Shown here in pieces: positions 39,890 through 50,582 of a stretch of DNA of 64,000 nt. The stretch is taken from assembly GCA_020086605.1 (NCBI GenBank), contig JACBWW010000022.1:2788559-2852558 (forward strand). The letters run 5' to 3'. This DNA comes from Lanius collurio. Lineage: Eukaryota; Chordata; Aves; Passeriformes; Laniidae. Every line of letters starts with the position of its first letter. The stretch's first letter is position 1. The notes under the pieces are model-generated. The model searched no databases, was not told the DNA's origin, and was given only the letters and a program-made list of their open reading frames with translations. A program made the position numbers and the translations under genes.

Positions 39890-40345
39890 TTTCCCGCGGG
39901 CTGGGAAGAGCATGACTCAGCAGCAGCGCTTTTTATAACATCCAGACACTTGACTTTCTAGAAATGCTTTTATATTTATGGAGTGCATTCGTTATGGAAG
40001 TCTGCTAAGTAACGGATGCTCTGGGATGATGCTGCTCAACCATAAATGCAGCAAGAGCTCCGACATCTCAGGGCCTTGGGTGGGCTGGGCAGCGCTCAGG
40101 AGGAGGCGAATGACGCGCGTTTGTGTTTGTCGGGTAATATTGCTCTGTAAAATTATATTAGATGTGCATTAGGGGCTGTAACAGAAGACAGGAAGAGTAA
40201 AGAATACACATGAGCAGGAAAGAGAAGCGCACGCAGGGGCACAGGAGAGCACTCACTAGTTCTGCCTCCCCCCGCTCTGTGCCATGGGGAGCTGCCAGCA
40301 CCCTTCCCGCCCGCTCACACCGCCAGCCACGGGGCACAAACTGGG
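39890..40345. promoter_or_regulatory. CpG-enriched patch
   Basis: About 19 CpG dinucleotides fall in about 450 bases, notably a cluster reading gacgcgcg at 40110-40120 next to an E-box-poor GC stretch, and ccgctc/cccgcccgctc at 40270-40315. The surrounding kilobases are nearly CpG-free, so retention here suggests germline hypomethylation and possibly a promoter or enhancer. No exon can be assigned on either strand. Confidence 0.35.
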
Positions 40346-40792
40346 AAGGAGCCATGAGGTTTGGTGTCACACCTCACATTCAGGTTTCACATGCACTGGA
40401 TCCCACTCAGAGGACATTTAGGACTAGCCCAAGGTGGGGTTCAGCACCAACATTAAAAAACCCACACCATAGTGAAGATACCAGCACATATTACTAAAAC
40501 AGTTTAAAAATGAGATTCCCTAAACCTCATCCTCCCCCCAGGCTCCCAATCTTCAGAGCCCTTTAGGACCTATCCTAAGGGCCCATATTCTGTTATCCTC
40601 TGATTACATTTCCTTAATTCACGCTCCAAACACATTCATGGCACAGCTTGGCAATACCTGTGAGCAGCCTCAGGGCTGGGAGCAATGGAGCTGCTGTCAC
40701 CTCACCAGGGCCGGGTGTAACACCCCAATACCAGCCCAATTTCAAGTCTGACTTGATTGAAGAGCATAATGGGAAATGTAGTCCATGGTGAG

Positions 40793-40824
40793 TCCTCCTC
40801 TTCCTCTTCTTCTTCCCTCTCCCT
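40793..40824 (+). repeat. Pure pyrimidine tract, 32 nt
   Basis: Uninterrupted C/T built mostly from TCC and TCT triplets. The mirror symmetry is partial. Such tracts can adopt triplex structures under supercoiling, but this one is short. Confidence 0.8.
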
Positions 40825-41242
40825 GTTCCCAGCACACACATATTCTGGGATCCTTGGACCAGGGGTGTCAGGCTGACAGAGTCCAGGCTCAGCTGGTGCA
40901 TCCCCAGGAAGAGGCTTCTTTCTTCAGAGCCTTCAAGGACACAACTGTCTCCTGCCATTTTGCACCTTCATCTGGGGAAATCCCACAGAGGCTGAATTTA
41001 GCTACAATTAAATGTCAGTTTAATTAAGATAGGTTTTTCTGGTGCCTTCTGTTTTAGCTTTTATAACTGCCCAACCACTGATTATTTATAATTTTTTTAA
41101 GGATTCATTGGTCTCCCACTGATGCCTGAAATCAAGGTCTCAAAGCAACATCCTCCAAATCCTTCATGGAGGAGAATCTGTATTTTTTTAATGATTGGTG
41201 GAACATTCTAAGTTTGCATATAGAGAACCACTTATGTGCAGC

Positions 41243-41274
41243 TCTAAATATGACTAATGTCTAAATATGACTAA
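41243..41274. repeat. Direct repeat, two 15-bp copies at 17-bp period
   Basis: The 15-mer tctaaatatgactaa occurs twice with 2 bases between copies and no mismatch. A recent local duplication. Confidence 0.9.
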
Positions 41275-42900
41275 GTGGACTACAGACATTTCAGAGGACA
41301 GGGTGTTACTAGGCAGGTAAGAATTTCAGATGCAAACTTGAAAGTATAATTGCCATGTGAGCAGGTAGCAGGAAACCGTGTAGAATATATTTTCTGAAGA
41401 TCTACATTTCCACCATTTCTCTGCAGTGGAAACGCATCAGAACTCGATTTTTACCATCAAAGCCTGCGATGTTGTAACCTACTGCAGAATTGTGGCCTTA
41501 GGGTTCAGTAAATTACTGTAAAATAATTTTAAATGTTTGCTGTTTTCTTTCAAAATGAAAAATACAGAATGAAAACCTCAAAAAACATCACACAGAAATA
41601 ACTGGTTTGGTTATATTACTGCAAGAGTGTGGAAATGCTTTTAAAGCCTCCCTGCTGCCGGGTGGGTGCCCAGGGTGCTTTGGGGTCCTGGTGCTGCCAT
41701 CAGACCAGGTGTGGCAGAGTTTGGGGGTCCCTGCTGGCTCCTCAGCTCCAGCACACTGCCCTGGACACTTCCATGGTAGCAGGGTCTCTGCCTCAGGCAC
41801 TCTTAAAAAAATACGTGTGAATTAGGTGCTGCATCCAACAGCAAAATTTTCAATCAAGGCCAAGAAGAAGAAAAATTTTACAGGAAGATGGGTCTAGTTT
41901 TACTTACAGCAGCACAAATACAACCCTGGCAAACCCCTGCAGAATAGACACCTCTTAGCATTTCCCTCTCAGAACCACAGCAAAAAACACATGAAAGGTC
42001 ATATACAAGATAGGATTTGACACAATAAGATTTCGCTCCCATGTTAATGCACCTCAGATCAAGCCTGCAAAAGTGAAATAATAAATTTAGGAAAACAAGC
42101 AAAATGACCCTACTGGTTGGTTGGTTTTCTAGATACCATCTACATATTTTAGAAACGTACAACCTTCTAATAGAAATGAATAAACTACTCAACCATAAAG
42201 TTGCTATAGAAGATATGCTTGTTCTGATTGGAAAGGGCATCTGCTATCTGCAATATTGATAATACTTTTCAAATTTCATCTGCTTTTGTTTGCATTCTGT
42301 GTCGTCTGTTTAAACACACTGGGAATAATAATGAATCCCAGCATTATCTCCACTTTTTCAAGGCCGAACATATAACTTTATCACAAAAATAATTAAAATT
42401 CTTTGGCACTCTTGTATCTTTTCCATTAAACGTTATCAAGCAGTGACAATAAACTAACATCAGTCCAAGGCTGCCCATATGCTGCTTTTAAAAAGAATGT
42501 ATTTGTCCCAGGGTGAGAGACATGAATTTTGTGTTTACAGGGTCAAACAATTCCAAAGTTTTTTACAGTGTAAGGACTAAAAAATCTGTGCATGCACACA
42601 CACATGCAAATGCACAAACATAGAGCTGAGGATATTGGGTTCAGAGGGAACACCTACAAACTGTTTTGTTAAAACTTCCGTTCACAGGCAAATCTTAGCA
42701 GCTTAATAATTTGGAGAACTAAAGATATAAATATTTTGCATATTTGTACAACACAGTCAATCCAATAAATGATGCTCTGAAACATTCTTGGATGTCATAT
42801 GCAGTTAATCTCAGATGTAGCAGCGATTTTTTTCCTGAACTGAATTTCATATATAGAGCTATATATTATCTCCTACACATAGGAATAATGCTACAACTTT

Positions 42901-42934
42901 ATTTTGAAATCAGTAATATTTTGAAATTAATAAT
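42901..42934. repeat. 17-bp tandem duplication, 15/17 identical
   Basis: The copies attttgaaatcagtaat and attttgaaattaataat are adjacent. The two differences are both transitions in the direction C to T or G to A. Confidence 0.85.
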
Positions 42935-44277
42935 ATTTGTTTTATCCTCTTCTTAAAATCCTTTTTCCTTTGTTATCCAGGATAAAGAAAAATAAAATAT
43001 ATTCTCTGATAATCTTTGCTTAATACTGATTAATACTCATTAGGTATTTAAGAAGGAAGCCACCAACACTTAATTTTTCACACAGGTCTAATTATTTGCC
43101 AGTGAAAACCAGTGCAGGTTTTAGAACACATTGCTACAATATCTAACTCCAAAGTCTTTATGATTTTTATAATCTGTGCTAACTTCTGCTTAAAATGTAG
43201 TAAAGCAATGATGTTGATCTCATTTCAATACCACATACACAGTATTGCATAGTAATGCACTGGCTTTTATAAGCCAGGAAACAGTACCAACTCACTAAAC
43301 AGATCCATCAGGATAATTGAAGAACTCATTTCAGGAGAACTCCCATATGAAGGCAGAAATGTTAGAAGATGTTAAATTTTCTTTTTGTGTATTGTTGGCT
43401 CGCTTGATAAGCAGAAGCAAGTTTATACAGCTCTGCAGCTAGTGTAGAATGCTTAAGCAAGAAATCCATAACTTTTAATATGATGAGATTGTCCTGCTAG
43501 GAGAGATGGATTTTTTCCAATATCACTGCTAACAAACAAGTAGAGTTTCCTGTATCAGCACATTTCTGTTTCTACTCTGCAGCACACATGTGCTTCATTT
43601 AGAAACAATACATGGCTCAACATTTTTGGCATATTAAAAATGAGACGAGTACGTTGGACTAGCTGATGGACAGGTATCCTAACTGGTTTCTTTGGAGAAT
43701 GAGTACAAAATCTTATACAGATAGACACACTGACAAGGCTGAGAAAATAAGGAGGGGGGGAAGTGTGAAGTTATTTGTGTTAACTTCCCTTCCAAGATTT
43801 AGTGGCAGTGTTACTTGCTGGAGTGACTGCTGGGTGGACAGATAATGTCACGCAGTGTCTTATTACATGATTTCAAACCCCTGTGCACAATCTCACTTGC
43901 TGTATGAAACTTAAATATGTTTCAGGTAGGAGCTAAATAAAAGACATTACTTTTCATCTGCTTTTTCACTTAATGCTAATATAGTCACTTGTCAGTGAAT
44001 GTAAAAGTAAAGGAGACAAGGGTTTATTTTTATACCTCACAGAACAGCAACTGGTGATTTCCCTTAGATCATTGCTTTTGTGTGTGCAGGCACTAAGCTT
44101 TTTTTCTTTTAATATTTTAGACATACTTTATTTTTTATTCAAAACAGTTTTATCCCGACTCTGACATGCCGATATTGTCAGGAAAGGAGGTGCGATGTTT
44201 AAACTTACTGGGTTCTTTTTCTCATTATACCTTATGTAGGTAGGTGGTGCATCTCATTAATCCTAGAGCTAATCACC

Positions 44278-44660
44278 AGGCTCACGGTGCTCAGTCCTTC
44301 GAAGGTTTGGCTGAAGACACGACTCTCTGGTTCACTTCAGAGGATTTATAGGACATTTTTCTCAACGAGCAGTCAGTGGGGACGTGGAGCTGAGCTGCTG
44401 CTCGGATGGGATTGCTCGGCAGCTTCACAGCTCTGCCCGGCTGCAGGGCCCTTCCCGGGGCAAACCACATCCCCAACACCACACAAGGTGTGCCATACAC
44501 AGGGAATGAAACCGTGCTTTCTCTCTAGGCACTGTGTGTTTTGTGTTCAGGAAAAGCAGCATGGAGACCTGTCAAATCTCCGTGACAGACAGCGTGAGGG
44601 TGAGGCAGACTCCAGGTCCCTCCTGACCCGCGGCACTGCGCCCATGGGCAGGAGAGGGGA
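44278..44660. promoter_or_regulatory. CpG-enriched GC patch
   Basis: About 15 CpGs lie in roughly 380 bases, in two clusters (44280-44460 and 44580-44645). The flanks are AT-rich on the left and GC-mixed on the right. A plus-strand frame stays open from 44287 to 44916, but it begins with GTG and shows no known domain, so I do not call a CDS. It is a candidate promoter or first exon of an unannotated, possibly non-coding, transcript. Confidence 0.3.
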
Positions 44661-46649
44661 CTGCTCCCTTCTCTCTGGAGGGCCTCTGAGGGATGTTGTG
44701 CAGAGTCACTGTTTCAGCTGTGATGAGCAGGCAGCAGCCACCAGAGCATGCTGGCAAGCCATCAGTGTGGCAAGTGACACGTGGCACGTGGCATGGCTGA
44801 GCTCGTCTCTACACCAGACCTGGCCAAGGGATGAGGAGGATGCCAGAGGTGCATCCCATCAGTGCAGCAGGGAGCCTGTGCCATGCAGGCTGTGGAGAGC
44901 ATGGCTCCTGCAGTAAGAGCATAACTGAGAGAGCCCTGCCTTGGCTGCTGCTCAGCAGATGAGAACAAGCTGCAAGCTGTGGCAGTGGTGGCCACAGGAG
45001 CAGCAGGGTGAGAGCACTCTCCCCTGTCACTTTGCTTTCAGCCAGCACACAGCACGATCTGGCAGGACAGACCAGGAGCCTTCATTCCAGGTAATTATCA
45101 GAGTGTTGCAGCTTCAGTTCTTTGCTTTCTTTTTCACCTTCTTCACTTTTTCTACCTAACCTCCCTTTGGTTTTCTCAAGTACGCACGCCTACTCAATTC
45201 AATTAGCCTTGGATACAGCACCGAGGCCTCAGATACCTGTAGTCATTATCCCAAGCACTTTTCATAAGAGTATGGATATTAGTCCCAAAGTCCTGGCAAA
45301 ATTCCAGCTAAGCTAATGTATTTACAGCCTAACCTCCCCAAATGTATCTCTTTGTTTTAAATAGGGGAGTTATTCTTCATTTTCCCTCCTTACTTTGCTG
45401 CGTATAGTTTCTCATAGAGTTAAACTTATTCCCCATGGCAGAATAATGTGGGATTTTTCAGTCTTACTGCCTTGCAACATTTGGTATTTTTCTTTAAGCT
45501 GCTGCTTCTGGACTCCTGAGACTGCAAGAATCCCGGTTCCCAACCCCTCCCTTTTTTTTTTTTAAAGCAAACCACTAATCCTTGTGTAAAAAAGCTTAAA
45601 GCACAAAGCTCCAAAACAACTAAAAGATGCAACTCGACATCTATTATTATCTTTAAAATATCCCGTGAATTTAAATTAATTCTCATATTGTTGTGTCCTG
45701 CCTCAGACACATCCCTGCAGCTGGTGATGCCAGGGGTGTCACAGAGCTGGGGTTGAGAGCAGTTATGTCCATCTCTGCCCTGAGCCAATCTGCCTCCTCC
45801 TTCACAAACCCACTTCTGCTCCCAGTTACACCAGCGAGATCCCTGGGGCTGCCTGGCTGCAGCTGTGGGCAGAATGGGACTCCTCTGTGTCGCTGAAGGG
45901 CAGGCCTGGGGCCAAACCCTGCCCTCCTGTGCCGTGCCAAAATTTCTCAGTGCACACAGGTAACAAAATGGTCAACAACTACACCTCTATAAAGGGGATG
46001 GTTGCTCCAAGATGTTTTCTCAAGGTTTTGGCTTGTTCTGGAAGGATGGGGGATTTGTTGCCTAGCCTCTGCCATGTGCTAAGAGAGATGCAGCAGATCC
46101 CATCTGCAGGGAGGCGCCCAGCTCCCTTAGAGGCACAAAGCTGCCACATCCTGGGCGGTCTGCTCAACCCACCACTCCCATCACTTCTGGGGACATTCCA
46201 GAAACGTGCCCATTCAGACTCCAGGGGAGTCACACATTTAACTCCTCTGCACCAGGTTTGATAGATTTTCTTGACAGGGAGATAATGGGGCATTTTGGGC
46301 CTCATCCTTTTCTTCAGTTCCTTGGATTTAGCTGGAATTCCTTGAAGATTAAAACAGGCAACTTTAAATACCATTTCATTTCATCTCTGGCTTGCTTTAC
46401 TGAGGTCCTCTTGTGACAGACTCACAAACATTATTCATTAGTTTGCTCACCTATCTGTACCCCTACCTAGCTACCCAATATTTGAAGACAATCAACAAAT
46501 TAATGATTTCACATTTTCAGCCCATTAAATTATTTATTTCTGGTGTCAATAGAAAGTTTTTAAAAGGTAAAATATATTTGTATATTGACTGCCAATTCTA
46601 CATGGATGTAATGGCACCAGGCAGTGTACCACATCATGAAATAAAAATT
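44661..46649. other. Non-coding span
   Basis: Moderately GC-rich to about 45070 and 45690-46260, otherwise AT-biased. No recognisable gene, RNA or repeat family on either strand. Confidence 0.55.
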
Positions 46650-47420
46650 AAATTGTAGTTGGGCTTTTAAATCAACTCAATTAAAATAAAGAGATTCTTG
46701 GCTTGATATAGGGAAATATTTGTATTTCCAATTCTATTTGTTAATACATTGACATATGTGCTATTTTTTAAATGTAGCACTAAGTGCACTTTCTGTCAAT
46801 GCCATAGATTTTTTAATAGACTGAGAAAATGCATTTCATTTCTTCTTATTTTCCTTCAATACATCATTTGGTTCTGCTTTTTTGCCTGCATGAAATTCAT
46901 TTTCTAATGGAAATATTTGTTTTGTAAATCAAATATGTATTATGCACAAAATGCAAAGCACAAATTAAATTATGTTAATGAAATGAAAGAGATATGAAAT
47001 GCATATTTCATGGACAAAACATAACCTCAGCAAACAACCATTTCTTGATAAAATCTTTAAACACAATCTCATTCTGTGACAGACATATTGTTAAAGCAGA
47101 TAGCACCTCATTTAAATGGTTTCCTTTAATATTAGTGCTTAGTATATAATTGTAAATAACTTTTGGGATGAAAAACCAATAATGAAATACTGTCTTTAAT
47201 AGTTTGCTATTGATGTCAGCATAAAATTTGTAGTAGTTGAATATTGGAAATTGGGAGTGCGCACACATATAGTCAAAAGCTGTAAATGATTGCATATTTA
47301 AATAGAGCTGACTAAGGCAAAGATGTTATAGATATTAGTAATAGGCAGAAAATTATGCTGACCTAACATTATTTGACAAAACCCACTGTTTTAAATTATA
47401 TATTGGTTACACTTAATGAA
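46650..47420. other. Very AT-rich block with octamer- and TAAT-like cores
   Basis: The block is dominated by A/T, with repeated ATTA/TAAT cores and octamer-like words, for example atgcaaag (46950-46957) and a gaaatgcatatttc core inside the inverted pair atgaaat-gcat-atttcat (46994-47011). It has no open frame of note. It has the texture of a vertebrate conserved non-coding element, but conservation cannot be judged from one sequence. Confidence 0.3.
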
Positions 47421-50400
47421 TAATAGATTCTGTAGGTGTTGTTTCCCAGATCACAATGCTGATGACACTCTATGTTGGAGACTTCTTAGCCTTCCTTCTG
47501 ACAATAAAGCAGGTAGAGCCCACAAAGGCCACCAAAACACAAAATTGTATCGATGGGTCTCCAAGCTAACTTAGTCTTCTGCCAGACAAACACTCCCAAA
47601 GGTAGGAGCAAAAGACATATTCCTGAACAAATACAATGCAAGAAAAAGCACCTGACACACAGGAGGGGATTTCAGGCAGGTCTCGGGGTGCTGTGCCCTC
47701 CTAAGGAGTAGAGCCATGACAGAGATCCCACCTTTGTTGGGTTTCATCACTGTTTTGCCAGCAATCAGATTCAGTGGGTTGGCCCACATCAGAGGCATAC
47801 ATTCCTCTGTCCTCCTCTCACCTTGAGCACACATGAAATCCAGAACAGAGAGAGCTCTTGATATGTAACCAAGTCTTTCAGACTTTTTAGGGCAGCAGAG
47901 AATGTATTAAATCACCAAAGGGACATCTGTCTCTTCTCTACTATATTATTTTTATCAAAAATGCTAAGAAAGAGAAAGAATATGATGCAGAGTAAAAGGA
48001 AACAACCAGCCCCAAAACTCAGATGATCATTAGAGAGCTGGGAGATGCCTGTAATCTAACAGGTGATAAGAAGACCAAAGCGCTTATTTGAATGTTGCTA
48101 TTCTTTGCGTGAAAGCAGAAGAGCTATACATAATTAATTGGGATCTGCTTCATTTTCTGAAGGAGAACATATTTGTTTTTATATTAAGTATTACAGAAGA
48201 CACTTAAGATTCAGGCACTGATACCTGATAATTGTTTATCATTGTTTTTTGCGGGAGGGAAGCAAGATTGATGGACAAATTAGGACAGTGTTGTCTGGAG
48301 GCCTTTGGCATTTAAGTCACTGTGGTTTTAGTTCTTAGACCAGTATCATAACTGGCCTGAGGCTGGTTGGCAACTCATACCATTTTTGTAGTGGATGATA
48401 CTGCATACCAGTATCTGCAATGCTTTGTTTAGAGCAGTTGCCTTTGAGAGCAGTGACAACAGTGCAGCAATGGTGGAAGGCCTCTCAGCCTTTTTGGAGA
48501 AGCTCACAGGGACCTGCCCAGGGCTCTGGTGTGACATCAGAGCCCGCTGTGGCACGGGGTGCTCAGTGAGGCCATGGCTGGGATCCTGAGCAATGGAATG
48601 CCCACATTGCTGTGGCACCCCGAGCCCTGCCCACAGGAGCCCAGGCATGGCCAGGCATGGACCACTAAGAGTCAGATCAGAACAGACTACAATAGGAGGG
48701 ACCAAATAACTCATTAAAAACACAAGCCTGCCTCCCAACTAATAAAATACATTACTCCAAGGTTCAAACTGCCACCCAGGGCTGCTTTCCCCCCTGCCCC
48801 TGCACATCCCACAGCTGTTGGAATGTGCTGTGCCACTGCACTGTCTGAACCTTCCCAACCCCAGGCAGCATCTCCAGGCAGGAAAGTACCCCCAAAATGA
48901 CAGATTGCCCCAGGCTAGGCCTCTCTCCACTGGCTGTGCTGCTCCAGTATCTCCCTGTGCCAGCTGCTCAATCTCTGCTGCTGCTGAGGACGTGTCTCCA
49001 AGAAGGGAGGCTTTGTGCCATCCTCTGCGTGCTGTCAGCCATCCTGGTTGAGATAACTTTCCACTTTGCTCTGAGGCACAGACAGGTGCCTTTAGTAATG
49101 TTCACAACAGCCTTGATATCAAATACATAACTCTGAGATAAGCTTGGCAATAAATACATACAGTAAACACAGTGCAGCAAGACAACAGCAGAGAGCTGTG
49201 GAACTAAAGAGGGCTCTCCCCATCCCTACATTAAATTATTTATTAATCATACCTGCCCTATTGCCCTCCATCACAGGCACCTCAGCACTGTGATGGATTA
49301 ATGGGGACAACAGGAATGCAGCATCCCTTTAGTGAGTAAAACAAGTGACCAAAATCTGCACGCCCTTCATAGCAGGATGGCCACAAAACCTGCTCAGGCC
49401 TCCCAGAACTGGGTGGGCTTTGATCAGTTGCATGGTGGGATCTTGGACAGGAACAGGGTGCAAATGCTGTTGAGGTTTAAAAAGAAGAGGACAGCAAAAT
49501 GTCTGAATGAGATTAACAGTACCGCCTGCCTTTGCTTCTGGCATAACAAAAAAATGCAACCAAAATAAACAGTGCAGCTGTGTGAATCTGAGCTCCTTTT
49601 GAACCAGGCCATCAAACTGTCTCTCTGCCATAAAGTAAAAATCTTCCAAACACTTCCAGAATCTCCAGACTTGGCAATTTCCCCAGGATTACCCAGTAAA
49701 ATGCTGGGGAGAAAAAAAAGTATTCCATGTATCATAAAATACTGGAATTTTATCCCAAGCAAAGGCCAAAAACTTCTCCAGAGGGAGAATCCAAAGCCTA
49801 ATCTCCGGATATTCAGAGCTGAGGAAGGGTTTCCTCCCAGTGCATCGAGGAATTCTCTCTGTCTTTTCAAAAGCCATTTGACTGGAGAACAATAGCACAG
49901 AGAAGGCATGCTAGGGAAGAAAATGTCTCCAAGGAGTGCCAGGATTTGGGAGCATGGCTTCAATGGATCTTGAGGGTCCTGGAGTAAAGTCTGCAGCTGT
50001 GTCACTGCAGAGCTGCTGATGTGGCATTAGGAGCCATCCCTATCTGGTCAAACCAGGCTGGGTACTTTCCTGTGCCATAAAACCAATTCCAGACTTCCTA
50101 TTTGTTATTTGAGTAGAAACCATGAGATAGAAACTATTCTGAGTCAATGGAATTATGGATATTTAAATCAGAGTAAAACCTGGTCCCTAACATATCCATT
50201 GTGTATATACCACCTATAGAAGAATAATGGATGCTAAATCTAAGTTGTGCTTCCTACACTTATTTCATAGGAAATACAATTTTTTATCTATTTTATCAAT
50301 TTTCTAAAATGAATCTTTCCCTTTTTCATTATCAAATTTCAATCTTATATCATTTCCAGCACCACCCCAAGCCATTCTGGAGTTCTCGTTTACATCACTA

Positions 50401-50564
50401 GAGATTAATATTAGGTGTTTGTAAAAGGAGGATATTAGCTTCTCCCTTATATCTGTCAAAATTAATAACTTCTCTATCACAGATAACTCCAGGTCAATAT
50501 TAGATTCATAGATGTGGCCAGAAATAAAATGTATGGAAATATAATATCTCATTTATAAGTATCC
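47421..50564. other. Non-coding span with a small hairpin and decamer repeat
   Basis: No gene recognised. A perfect 8-bp stem, gggctctg with cagagccc and a 9-nt loop, lies at 48521-48545. It sits in a GC-rich stretch (48460-48660) that also carries the pair cggggtgc/gcaccccg and two tandem copies of ccaggcatgg (48641-48660). A minus-strand frame open over 49424-50005 has no recognisable domain and no ATG at its beginning. Confidence 0.5.
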
Positions 50565-50582
50565 AAAAAAAAAAAAAAAAAA
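50565..50582. repeat. Poly(A) run, 18 bp
   Basis: Uninterrupted A18 on the plus strand. No LINE, SINE or processed-gene sequence is recognisable upstream, so it is not called a retrocopy tail. Confidence 0.85.

Larger units (their letters stand above)
40346..44277. other. Non-coding span
   Basis: No gene recognised. It contains a 32-nt pure pyrimidine tract (40793-40824), two separate tandem duplications of 17-bp period (41243-41274 and 42901-42934), and long AT-rich stretches from 42240 to 44280. A weak CR1-like tail (gttggactagctgatgga, 43653-43670) was considered and rejected. Confidence 0.55.

Noticed and set aside
40440..40449. REST/NRSF half site ttcagcacc
   Set aside because: Only the left half is present; the second half (ggacagc type) does not follow at any allowed spacing.
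43653..43670. CR1-like tail gttggactagctgatgga
   Set aside because: Matches the ggttggactagatgac core of CR1 for about 13 bases, but the following bases do not continue the element as they do at 11464-11560.
44287..44916. 209-codon plus-strand open frame as a gene
   Set aside because: Begins with GTG, composition-driven, no domain; kept only as a CpG-patch observation.
48521..48545. 8-bp hairpin as a microRNA precursor
   Set aside because: Stem too short and GC-rich composition makes such stems frequent.
49424..50005. 193-codon minus-strand open frame
   Set aside because: It begins with GTG, its hydrophobic product matches no family I know, and the plus strand has comparable openness in other frames.
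50565..50582. A18 run as tail of a processed retrocopy
   Set aside because: No gene or retroelement sequence is recognisable upstream and no target-site duplication was found by eye.
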